This document shows, piece by piece, positions 44,083 to 51,850 of a DNA stretch of 64,000 nucleotides (positions are counted from its first letter, which is position 1; every line of letters begins with the position of its first letter). Source of the DNA: Pseudoflavonifractor sp. An85 (GTDB lineage Bacteria; Bacillota; Clostridia; Oscillospirales; Oscillospiraceae); the NCBI RefSeq assembly GCF_002161235.1, contig NZ_NFHE01000014.1, positions 1 to 64,000 on the forward strand, written 5' to 3'. A program made the position numbers and the translations under genes. The notes under the pieces are model-generated. The model was not told the DNA's origin. It did not search any database and saw only the letters and a program-made list of their open reading frames with translations.

Positions 44083-45561
44083 ATGATCGATTTTCTAAGC
44101 TGGCTATCCGGCATGCTGTGGGGCCTCCCCCTCATTGTCTTGATGGTAGCCACAGGGCTGTACTTCACCATTCGTTCCCACTTCTTTCAGTTCCGTTATT
44201 TTGGGTACATTCTCAAACAGACCGGCGGGCAGCTGTTCAACAAGGAAAAGATGAACGACACCCACGAAAAGGGCATCGTTACCCCCTTTGAGGCCATCTC
44301 CACCGCCATTGGCGGCACCGTGGGTTTCGGCAACATCGCCGGCGTGGCCACTGCCGTGGCCGCCGGTGGTCCCGGCGCTGTGTTCTGGATGTGGCTCACC
44401 GCATGCCTGGGCATGATTTTGAAGCAGGTGGAGGTCACTCTGGGCTGCTACTATCGCCGTACCAACGAAAAGGGCGATCCCTACGGCGGCCCCACTTACT
44501 ACATGGAGCGGGGCCTGGGTGAGGAGCGTGGCTGGGGTAAGCTGTGGCTGATTCCCGCCATCATCTTTGGCGCAGGTATTTTTACCACCTTCTTTGTCAC
44601 CTCCTCCAACCTCACTGCCGCTCAGGTGGTGTCCGGCGCCTTCCACCTCTCCCCCATCCACATTGGCAACTTTGTGGTGGAAGGTGAAATTCTGGTGGGT
44701 CTTGTGCTGTGCGTCATCACCTACGTGATCACCAGCGGTGGCACCAAGCACATCGGTTCCGTATTCAGCAAGCTGGTCCCCTTCATGAGCGTGCTGTACA
44801 TTCTCATGGGCATTGCCATGATCGTAGTCAACGCTGGCCGCGTGCCTACCGCTCTGGCCTCCATCTTCACCAGTGCCTTTACCGGCACCGCTGCTGTGGG
44901 CGGTTTTGCCGGTGCTGCTGTGAGCCAGATCGTACGGGTGGGCGTGGCCCGCGCTGTGTACTCCAACGAGGCTGGTTGGGGTACCTCTCCCATGATCCAC
45001 GCATCTGCAAAGACCCGACACCCGGTGGAGCAGGGCCTGTGGGGCTCCTTCGAGGTATTTTTTGACACCTTTGTGGTGTGTACCATCACCGCTTTGTCTG
45101 TCATTCTCAGCGGCCACTGGGTGGACGGCACCGACGGCGGTACCCTGGCCCTGAGCGCCTTCTCCAGCGGCTTTGGCACCGCGGGAAGCCTGCTTCTGGC
45201 GGTGATTATGGTTATCTTTACCGTTACCACCTCCGGAGGCTGGTTTACCTACTATCTGGCCATCCTGGAGCATCTGTACAAGCGGGAAGGTCCGGTAAAA
45301 AAGGTCGTCATGAAGCTTTTCTACGCCGTGCGTGCTCTGCCCGGTCTGCTATGGACCATCTATCTGGTTAAGACCAACAATCAGGGCTTTATCTGGGTGG
45401 TGGTGGACATCACCTCCGCCATTCCCACCTTTATCAACGTAGCGGTCATTTTGCTGCTGTCCAAGCCCTATCTCAAACTATTAGCCGACTACAAAGCCCG
45501 ATACCTGGGCAAGGGTACGGTAGACCCCAACATGCCGCTGTTCTACGAAGACAAGACCTGA
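44083..45561 (+). CDS. AGCS-family amino acid:cation symporter under lysine control
   Basis: 492 aa, about ten to eleven TM helices. Family features: GFGNIAGVATAVAAGGPGA, FWMWLTACLGM, and the SNEAGWGTSP stretch. AGCS members take up alanine or glycine with Na+; the lysine riboswitch upstream suggests that this one moves lysine or a closely linked amino acid. ATG 44083 has AGAGG 11 bases upstream; the frame open from 43999 lies in the terminator. A hairpin follows the gene. Family certain, substrate inferred from the riboswitch. Confidence 0.9.
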   Translation: MIDFLSWLSGMLWGLPLIVLMVATGLYFTIRSHFFQFRYFGYILKQTGGQLFNKEKMNDTHEKGIVTPFEAISTAIGGTVGFGNIAGVATAVAAGGPGAVFWMWLTACLGMILKQVEVTLGCYYRRTNEKGDPYGGPTYYMERGLGEERGWGKLWLIPAIIFGAGIFTTFFVTSSNLTAAQVVSGAFHLSPIHIGNFVVEGEILVGLVLCVITYVITSGGTKHIGSVFSKLVPFMSVLYILMGIAMIVVNAGRVPTALASIFTSAFTGTAAVGGFAGAAVSQIVRVGVARAVYSNEAGWGTSPMIHASAKTRHPVEQGLWGSFEVFFDTFVVCTITALSVILSGHWVDGTDGGTLALSAFSSGFGTAGSLLLAVIMVIFTVTTSGGWFTYYLAILEHLYKREGPVKKVVMKLFYAVRALPGLLWTIYLVKTNNQGFIWVVVDITSAIPTFINVAVILLLSKPYLKLLADYKARYLGKGTVDPNMPLFYEDKT

Positions 45562-45566
45562 CATCC

Positions 45567-45597
45567 CATTGGGGTCCGGCTATGCCGGGCCCCAATG
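45567..45597 (+). terminator. Hairpin after the symporter gene
   Basis: CATTGGGG / CCCCAATG with inner pairing CCGGC / GCCGG. The T-run after it is weak (GTTTTA a few bases on), so termination may be partial before the amidohydrolase gene. Confidence 0.6.
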
Positions 45598-45629
45598 CGT
45601 GCGTTTTATGTAAACTGGAGGATTTTTCT

Positions 45630-47258
45630 ATGAAAACCTTATACTTCAACGGTCAAGTATATCCCGGCTGTCTGCCTCTGGTGGATGCATTCGTGGTGGA
45701 TGGGGACACTCTCTGTTATGTGGGTAGTGAAGCCCAGGCCCGTTCTCTGCTCTCCCCCCGGGATGCCGAAGTGGATTTACAGGGCCGCTTCGTCTGTGCA
45801 GGCTTCAATGACAGCCACATGCACCTGCTGGGCTATGGCAACATGCTCCACGCCGCTCAGCTGGCTCCACGCACCCACAGTCTGTCGGATATGCTGGACT
45901 GTCTGGGTGAGCATTTGAGCACCCATCCCATTGCCTCGGGCGGTTGGCTATTTGGCCGCGGCTGGAACCACGACTACTTCACCGATGTCTCCCGCATGCC
46001 TACCCGGGAAGATTTAGACCAAGTTTCCACCCAAGTTCCCATCTGCGCGGTACGGGCCTGTGGTCACTGCCTGGTAATCAACTCCAAGGGTCTGGAGGTT
46101 CTTGGCGTGGGTAAAAATCCCCAGCAGCCCTACGGCGGACAGATCGGTGTAGACCAGCAAGGGATGCCCAACGGCCTGTTTTTTGACAACGCCATGGATA
46201 TGGTCTATGACGCCATCCCTGTGCCGGACAAAGAACACCTGAAAGAACTGATTCGCTCTGCGTGCCGAGCCCTCAATGCCCAGGGTGTCACCAGCGTCCA
46301 AAGCGACGACTACTGCCTGTTCCGTCAAATCCCCTGGCAGGTAGTCAACCAGGCTTATCAGGAACTGGAGACCAGCGGGGAGTTATCGGTGCGGGTATAC
46401 GAACAGTGCAACTTCACCACTGTTCCAGACCTGCAAGAATTTGTGGAGCAAGGCAATCACACCGGTGTGGGTTCCACCTATTTTAAGCTCGGCCCTCTGA
46501 AGCTCTTAGGTGACGGTGCATTGGGCGCGCGCACCGCGTTCCTTAGCCGCCCCTACGCCGATGATCCCAGCACACAAGGTCTGGCCGTGTTCTCTCAGGA
46601 GGATATGGATGCCCTGGTGGAGTATGCACACACCCATCAAATGCAAGTTGCCATCCATGCCATCGGTGATGCCTGCCTGGATCGGGTGTTGAACGCCTAT
46701 GATAAAGCCTTGTCTGCCCATCCCCGCAGCGATCACCGCCACGGCGTAGTACACTGCCAGATCAGCCGAAACGACCAGCTGAAGCGCATTGCCCAGATGA
46801 ATCTGCACGTGTATTGCCAGAGCATCTTCCTGGACTACGACAACCACATGGTAGAACAGCGGGTGGGGCATGAACTGGCTCTGACCAGCTACAGCTGGAA
46901 AACTCTCATGGAGAAAGGCGTGTGCGTGTCCAACGGCAGTGACTGCCCCGTGGAGCTGCCCCGGGTAATGGCTGGCATCCAGTGCGCCGTCACCCGCACC
47001 ACCCTGGACGGAAGTGCAGGCCCCTACCTTCCCCACGAGGCCTTTACGGTGCAGGAGGCACTGGACAGCTACACCCAGCAGGGCGCCCATGCCAGCTTTG
47101 AAGAGCACATCAAGGGCCAGCTGAAACCGGGTATGCTGGCCGACTTCGTGATACTCAACGCCAACCCCTTCCAAGTCGCTCCCGATCAACTGAGTTCCAT
47201 CTCTGTATATTCCACCTATGTGGGCGGACAGACGGTCTTTGAGGACACCAAGCATTAA
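45630..47258 (+). CDS. YtcJ-type amidohydrolase
   Basis: 542 aa, amidohydrolase_3 family. Metal-site HxH in FNDSHMHLLGYG, a carboxylated-lysine-like or acidic site mid-sequence, AIHAIGDACLD, a His in VVHCQISRND, and the late Asp in VSNGSDCPVE. Relatives act on N-substituted formamides or other amides; the substrate cannot be told. ATG 45630 has GGAGG upstream; the longer frame from 45582 lies in the preceding hairpin. It lies 68 bases after the symporter gene and might use what that imports. Confidence 0.85.
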   Translation: MKTLYFNGQVYPGCLPLVDAFVVDGDTLCYVGSEAQARSLLSPRDAEVDLQGRFVCAGFNDSHMHLLGYGNMLHAAQLAPRTHSLSDMLDCLGEHLSTHPIASGGWLFGRGWNHDYFTDVSRMPTREDLDQVSTQVPICAVRACGHCLVINSKGLEVLGVGKNPQQPYGGQIGVDQQGMPNGLFFDNAMDMVYDAIPVPDKEHLKELIRSACRALNAQGVTSVQSDDYCLFRQIPWQVVNQAYQELETSGELSVRVYEQCNFTTVPDLQEFVEQGNHTGVGSTYFKLGPLKLLGDGALGARTAFLSRPYADDPSTQGLAVFSQEDMDALVEYAHTHQMQVAIHAIGDACLDRVLNAYDKALSAHPRSDHRHGVVHCQISRNDQLKRIAQMNLHVYCQSIFLDYDNHMVEQRVGHELALTSYSWKTLMEKGVCVSNGSDCPVELPRVMAGIQCAVTRTTLDGSAGPYLPHEAFTVQEALDSYTQQGAHASFEEHIKGQLKPGMLADFVILNANPFQVAPDQLSSISVYSTYVGGQTVFEDTKH

Positions 47259-47274
47259 GTTCCATTTCCACGCA

Positions 47275-47306
47275 AAACGCCCCGTTGCAGTAGCAACGGG
47301 GCGTTT
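47275..47306. terminator. Bidirectional terminator
   Basis: Fourteen-base perfect arms around AGTA, between the convergent amidohydrolase and sortase genes, with AAA on the left and TTT on the right. Confidence 0.88.
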
Positions 47307-47312
47307 ATCTTA

Positions 47313-48074
47313 TCATCCAATTTCCGCCGGACGCAATACACCGTGGAGCACGAATCTGGCGTTGGCAAAGGCCGAGCTACAGGTGGACAGGGTCACAACC
47401 TTGTCCACCGCCTGAGGCTCCACCTGGCTGGTGAAGGCAGAGCGGCTCTTGATGTCCTGCAACCAAGTTACAAAGCTGTCCTCTGTAAAATTCAAATCCC
47501 AGGCGTTGGTGTCCACGCTGCTGACATAACCAGAGAAAAATTCGATCAGATATGTACCTTCCGGAGTCAACAGATATCCCACCGGCTGCTGGTCGTAGAA
47601 GCTCTGGTCCTCGTACAGCTTCAAATCATTGAACATGGTTTGGTTGTTCATCTGATGCCCGTAGATGATCGTGTGGAGATCGGTAAAATCAGCTTCATTG
47701 CGATAGTCTACGAAAATGGAGCCTGCACTGTTCCACTCCTTGGTGAACAGCCGATTGAGGTAGTAACTGTTGTCACTGCCCTGTACCACCGGGTAGTTGA
47801 CGTGGGTGTTTGGAATGTAAAGCCACGCCACCACATCTTCATTGATCTGCTTGAGGGACTGAAAATCTACCACAGGGAATTGAGATTCTAACTCTTTATC
47901 TCCCTCAGGATTGACGGTAGTGGGTACTTGAGCAGGGATATCAATAAACTGCTCCATCTCCTCATAGGCGTCCTCTCCCGCCTTGTATTCCGCCATGATG
48001 TTCCAAATCTGATAACCCGACACCAGCATTACAACCACCAGTATGGCACAGACAATTCGATAAAGCCACTTCAT
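47313..48074 (-). CDS. srtB: Class B sortase
   Basis: 253 aa. N-terminal TM anchor (about 5-25), then the sortase fold with catalytic His in IIYGHQM, Cys in VTLSTCSS and Arg in FANARFVLHG. The pattern YLNRLFTKEWNSAGSIF and the length fit class B. It attaches surface proteins to peptidoglycan. No protein with an LPXTG- or NPQTN-like C-terminal sorting signal is encoded in the window. It is a single gene with terminator downstream and the AT-rich island upstream. Confidence 0.9.
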   Translation of the reverse strand: MKWLYRIVCAILVVVMLVSGYQIWNIMAEYKAGEDAYEEMEQFIDIPAQVPTTVNPEGDKELESQFPVVDFQSLKQINEDVVAWLYIPNTHVNYPVVQGSDNSYYLNRLFTKEWNSAGSIFVDYRNEADFTDLHTIIYGHQMNNQTMFNDLKLYEDQSFYDQQPVGYLLTPEGTYLIEFFSGYVSSVDTNAWDLNFTEDSFVTWLQDIKSRSAFTSQVEPQAVDKVVTLSTCSSAFANARFVLHGVLRPAEIG

Positions 48075-48174
48075 GTGTTACCTTCTTTCCTGTTGTGCGA
48101 AGTCTAATGCTCCCAGCTTAGCATAATCCTTACGGAATTTCAACGACTATATATATACGAGATACACTTCTGTG

Positions 48175-48183
48175 TGTTATAAT
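48175..48183 (+). promoter_or_regulatory. Extended -10 promoter of the HEPN-motif gene
   Basis: TGTTATAAT (TG at 48175-48176, TATAAT at 48178-48183) with no consensus -35. It gives a start near 48190, so the 14-base inverted repeat at 48213-48243 lies in the leader RNA. Confidence 0.45.
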
Positions 48184-48212
48184 TGCTTCAGTCATATGAA
48201 TCTGTCCACCAT

Positions 48213-48243
48213 CTGGTCATGTTTTTATGAAAAACATGACCAG
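48213..48243 (+). repeat. Perfect 14-base inverted repeat in the leader of the HEPN-motif gene
   Basis: Arms 48213-48226 (starting CTGGTCATG) and 48230-48243 (ending CATGACCAG) with a 3-base centre. No T-run follows on either strand, so it is not a simple terminator. It may be an operator or an RNA stem controlling the downstream gene. The rest of the 250-base gap is AT-rich and holds no gene that I can see. Confidence 0.7.
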
Positions 48244-48327
48244 GCACATATTATTCATAACAAATTTGCGAATTTTGAGAAGTTCTCAGATGTAAAACAA
48301 AGTTATGTCGTTGGAAAGAGGTAATCT

Positions 48328-49761
48328 ATGCCTGTGTCGAATTATCTAAATAACAATCTAGACTTGATTGACCAGTATCAGAAGCTATACTCGACTGGAA
48401 TAAACATCGATTCAGTCATTGAGAAATTTAGAACAGAAGAAATCATTACGCACCATGGCCTTGATTATGGAAAATTTCGAGTATTTATCGATAGTTGTTT
48501 ATTGTTATTAAATAGAGAAAAACTAAATACTTATTATAGAAACGGATATAGTTTCAAAGAGTTTCTAATAAAAGCTTCTCAAGACATACGTCTAAGAGAT
48601 TATTTAGAGTTTATCAAGCAGGATCCATTCACCTGTGATATTTCCGATACATGCATATATTATTCTTTAGCGAATGAAAAAAAGAAACCGTGGGATCAAA
48701 TTATGACCATACGAAACGCACTGGCACATATGCAATATGGTCATTTTTCGGCACAAGAAAATGGAACCATCGTTTTCTTCATGCTATACAACAGAGATCA
48801 TGGAATCAGTAAGGATTTTGGAATTGTTTTGGAGCCCCTCCTCCACGAATTGGTCTACGGTTTTTTTAATAATTACAGCTCAGGGCTCTTGTTTAAGACC
48901 ACCTTTTTTTCAAAATATTCCTTTCAATCAGGAAGAAAAAGTCTTTGGAGCTACTATTTTTACGAAATTACCCCTAAAATATCTGCTGCAATGCCATATG
49001 ATGGCTACTCCTGCACAGTCACACGCGAACTAGCTCAAATATGGCCGGACGGCAGAAAGTTATTGGGATTTTTACAAGAAAACCATGATAAAATCACCAT
49101 CAAAGAATCCAAACTAAATAGTCTTATCAAAATCCGTCATTATAAAAAACTGGCTAAGAACATGCATTTGACAACAAAACTTGAATACATCTATGGCCTA
49201 AAAACATTTCTTGATTTTCAAGGAGAATTATCGAATTTTTTGGTGCACATCGGTCAACTTAATGACGTTCTTTACCAATATTGCACCAAATCTGACAGCA
49301 CGAATGTCGATCCACACGAATGTCAGGAATACAAAAAATGGCTCGAGCAAGCCATTTACGAATTACAAGAGGATCATAATTCAACGCTCTCTTTCAAACT
49401 TGGATTTATTTATTTGTATACCATGAATTTCATATTAAGAACCGAGGATGATGACTATATAAAACTGAACTATCAAGCTCTTGATGTATCTAAGTTTAAA
49501 TATCAAATGGAGAATTGGACGCGATATCGCGACAGAGAGAACGCCCAGTCAGATTGTTTGCTCCAGAACTACATTGTTGAGCGCATGAGAAATTCTCTCA
49601 TGCACGGCCTTATAGATGTTCTCCTGAACTCCAAAGGTAACATAGAATTTGTTTTTCGCGATAAGTATAATAAACGTGACGAACAAATTTCCATTCAAAT
49701 GGAAGATCTGGAAGAATTTTTATCCCAAAAATGTTTATATGAGAACTCACCCGCCTCCTAA
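48328..49761 (+). CDS. Protein with two HEPN-type RX4H motifs, AT-rich island
   Basis: 477 aa, mostly alpha-helical, no signal or TM segment. Two motifs match the HEPN ribonuclease active-site pattern R-N-x3-H: RNALAH at residues 129-134 (within MTIRNALAHMQYG) and RNSLMHG at 421-427 (within ERMRNSLMHGL), each after a hydrophobic helix. HEPN proteins with these residues are metal-independent RNases, often toxins or phage-defence effectors. The gene is strikingly AT-rich (A/T third positions, AAA/GAA/TAT codons) beside GC-rich neighbours, a sign of transfer. AAAGAGG lies 6 bases before the ATG. No partner antitoxin is visible. The two-domain call is mine and needs structure prediction. Confidence 0.55.
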   Translation: MPVSNYLNNNLDLIDQYQKLYSTGINIDSVIEKFRTEEIITHHGLDYGKFRVFIDSCLLLLNREKLNTYYRNGYSFKEFLIKASQDIRLRDYLEFIKQDPFTCDISDTCIYYSLANEKKKPWDQIMTIRNALAHMQYGHFSAQENGTIVFFMLYNRDHGISKDFGIVLEPLLHELVYGFFNNYSSGLLFKTTFFSKYSFQSGRKSLWSYYFYEITPKISAAMPYDGYSCTVTRELAQIWPDGRKLLGFLQENHDKITIKESKLNSLIKIRHYKKLAKNMHLTTKLEYIYGLKTFLDFQGELSNFLVHIGQLNDVLYQYCTKSDSTNVDPHECQEYKKWLEQAIYELQEDHNSTLSFKLGFIYLYTMNFILRTEDDDYIKLNYQALDVSKFKYQMENWTRYRDRENAQSDCLLQNYIVERMRNSLMHGLIDVLLNSKGNIEFVFRDKYNKRDEQISIQMEDLEEFLSQKCLYENSPAS

Positions 49762-49818
49762 TTCACCTGTGTGTTCCAGTAGAATTGTATACCAAATTTT
49801 GAAGGAGATATGATTATT

Positions 49819-50271
49819 ATGATACGACTACTCTTTGTATGCCACGGCAACATCTGCCGCAGCCCCATGGCCGAATTTGTCATGAAACATCTGGTCAAAG
49901 AAGCCGGACTCAAGCAGGTCATTCATGTGGCATCGGCGGCCACCAGTACCGAGGAGATTGGAAATCCCGTCTATCCCCCTGCCGCACGCACCCTAGCCAA
50001 CCATGGAATTTCCTGCGCTGGACACGCCGCTCGCCAGTTGCGCAAGGACGATTACGCCGCCTATGACCTGCTCATCGGCATGGATGAGGCCAACATCCGC
50101 AATATGCACCGGATGTGTGGCGGAGACCCCCAGGATAAAATCCATATGCTTCTGGACTACACAGACCGTCCCGGAGAGGTAGCAGACCCCTGGTACACAG
50201 GAAACTTTGAGGCCACTTGGCGGGACGTATGGGACGGCTGCCATGGCCTTCTGGCACAACTTCACCCGTGA
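49819..50271 (+). CDS. Low-molecular-weight protein-tyrosine phosphatase
   Basis: 150 aa. P-loop CHGNICRSP near the N-terminus (C-x5-R-S) and the general-acid region VADPWYTG near residue 127 are complete. Such enzymes dephosphorylate protein tyrosine or sometimes arginine. ATG 49819 is about 11 bases after AAGGAG; ATG 49810 is only 2 bases from it. GC content returns to the window norm here, marking the right edge of the AT-rich island. Confidence 0.92.
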   Translation: MIRLLFVCHGNICRSPMAEFVMKHLVKEAGLKQVIHVASAATSTEEIGNPVYPPAARTLANHGISCAGHAARQLRKDDYAAYDLLIGMDEANIRNMHRMCGGDPQDKIHMLLDYTDRPGEVADPWYTGNFEATWRDVWDGCHGLLAQLHP

Positions 50272-50279
50272 GAACCTAA

Positions 50280-50311
50280 AACCGGCTGCGGAGAAATCTC
50301 CGCAGCCGGTT
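50280..50311. terminator. Terminator between phosphatase and hpf
   Basis: Fifteen-base perfect arms (start AACCGGCTGC, end GCAGCCGGTT) followed by TGTTTCAT, between convergent genes. Confidence 0.85.
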
Positions 50312-50328
50312 GTTTCATCTTATGGTGT

Positions 50329-50874
50329 TTAGCCCTCATCCTCGATCAGGCCATATCCACCGTCGTTGCGCTGATATACCACCGCAAATGCCCCAGTGTC
50401 TTCGTTCTTAAAGGCAAAGAATGTATGGCCCAACAAATCCATCTGCAAGATGGCCTCGTCCACCGTCATGGGCTTGATGGGGAATTTCTTGGTGCGAACC
50501 ACCTCAAACTTGCTCTCCTCCACCACCTCAGGGACAAAGGAGGACTGCTCTTCCTGAGGTACTACCCGGGTAAAGGCATCCTGGCGCAGACGCTTCTCCA
50601 AGCGAGTCTTGTGCTTGCGCAGCTGACGCTCCATGGACGTGACGGCGGCATCCACCGATGCAAACATATCAGAGGTACTCTCCGCCACACGCAAAATCGT
50701 GGCCCCGGAGCGGATGGTCAGCTCTACCTTATTCCGGTCCTTCTCCACAGAGAAGACCAGATTGGCCTCACTGTCCGTCTTGAAGTAACGCTCCAGCTTT
50801 CCCACCTTTTTCTCTGCGTAGTTGTGCAGAGCCTTGGGCAGATGGACCTTCTTTTCCGTAAAGGTAAACTTCAT
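50329..50874 (-). CDS. hpf: Ribosome hibernation promoting factor, long form
   Basis: 181 aa: N-terminal HPF/RaiA domain (about 1-95, MKFTFTEKKVHLPKALHNYA and VELTIRSGATILRV), a linker, and the C-terminal dimerisation domain (about 125-181, FPIKPMTVDEAILQMDLLGH and VVYQRNDGGYGLI). The long form joins two 70S ribosomes into inactive 100S dimers in stationary phase. ATG 50874 has AAAGGAGC upstream. An extended -10 (TGTTATACT on the minus strand, complement at 50940-50945) may drive it. Confidence 0.95.
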   Translation of the reverse strand: MKFTFTEKKVHLPKALHNYAEKKVGKLERYFKTDSEANLVFSVEKDRNKVELTIRSGATILRVAESTSDMFASVDAAVTSMERQLRKHKTRLEKRLRQDAFTRVVPQEEQSSFVPEVVEESKFEVVRTKKFPIKPMTVDEAILQMDLLGHTFFAFKNEDTGAFAVVYQRNDGGYGLIEDEG

Positions 50875-51003
50875 GTGCTCAGCTCCTTTCGCCCCCCACC
50901 AGGAGGGCGTATCATTGGGAGGTTCTCTCCTTGTTAAAGAGTATAACACATTTCCTTTGTACACGCTATACCTTTATGAAAAATTCACAATTTCTTTTTC
51001 TCG

Positions 51004-51849
51004 TTACAGTGTGCCACAGGCATGGCGGGTGACGTGGCAGCCCAAGTTCACCACGCAAGGCATTCCTGCAATGTGAGTACCGAAGGGCTCGATGGCCACA
51101 GTCAGGGCGGTGGTGGTTCCCCCCATGCCCTGGGGGCCGATGCCCAGAGCGTTGATGCGCTCCAGCAGCCGCTGCTCCATCTCCCGGTAGAAGGGGTCCT
51201 GATTCCATGCATCTGCGGGGCGCAGCAGTGCCCGCTTGGCCAAAATGGCGGCCTTCTCTGAGGTACCGCCCAGGCCAACCCCCACCACCACGGGAGGACA
51301 GGGATTGGAGCCAGCCAGAGAAACCGCCTCCACAATGAAGTCCTCCACCTGCTGTTGGGTCACAGAAGGATTGAACATCTTCATGCGAGTCATATTCTCG
51401 CTGCCAAAGCCCTTGGGAGCCACAGTGACAGTAACCGTGTCACCAGGCACCATTTGCAGATGGACAATGGCGGGGGTGTTGTTCTGGGTGTTCACCCGGC
51501 GCAAGGGGTCACCCACCACAGACAGACGCAGATGCCCCTGAACATAGCCCTCCGCCACGCCTTGGTTGATAGCCTCTTCCAGGCTGCCATCCACCAGATG
51601 ACAGTCCTGGCCCCAGTCCACAAATACCACCGCCATGCCGGTGTCCTGGCAGATGGGCAGCCCCTTCTCTTGGGCAAACTCAAAATTCTCCTGCAGGTCA
51701 CCCAAAATGGCCTGTCCCACTGGAGATGCCTCCACCTGGCATGCCTGGCAAATGGCGTGGCGCAAATCCTGAGGCAACACGGTATTGGCCTGGATGCACA
51801 GTTCCCGAACCAGCTTGGACACTTGCTCGCTTCTAATCTCTTTCATCAT
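51004..51849 (-). CDS. Fumarate hydratase class I, alpha subunit
   Basis: 281 aa: the N-terminal (iron-sulfur) half of two-subunit class I fumarase or L(+)-tartrate dehydratase. Motifs: LPICQDTGMAVVFVDWG (first cluster Cys), GSNPCPPVVVGVGLGG and LGCHVTRHA (two more cluster Cys), RMKMFNPS. The beta subunit, normally directly downstream, is not here; hpf follows on the same strand. The start is ATG 51849 (or 51846) with AGAGGTG upstream. It sits 1 base after the amidohydrolase stop. Fumarase is likelier than tartrate dehydratase, but this cannot be settled. Confidence 0.88.
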   Translation of the reverse strand: MMKEIRSEQVSKLVRELCIQANTVLPQDLRHAICQACQVEASPVGQAILGDLQENFEFAQEKGLPICQDTGMAVVFVDWGQDCHLVDGSLEEAINQGVAEGYVQGHLRLSVVGDPLRRVNTQNNTPAIVHLQMVPGDTVTVTVAPKGFGSENMTRMKMFNPSVTQQQVEDFIVEAVSLAGSNPCPPVVVGVGLGGTSEKAAILAKRALLRPADAWNQDPFYREMEQRLLERINALGIGPQGMGGTTTALTVAIEPFGTHIAGMPCVVNLGCHVTRHACGTL

Positions 51850-51850
51850 C

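Noticed and set aside
48328-49761. A compact Cas13-like effector
   Set aside because: Only the two RX4H motifs agree; the protein is less than half the usual size, and there is no CRISPR array, Cas gene or direct-repeat cluster in the window.
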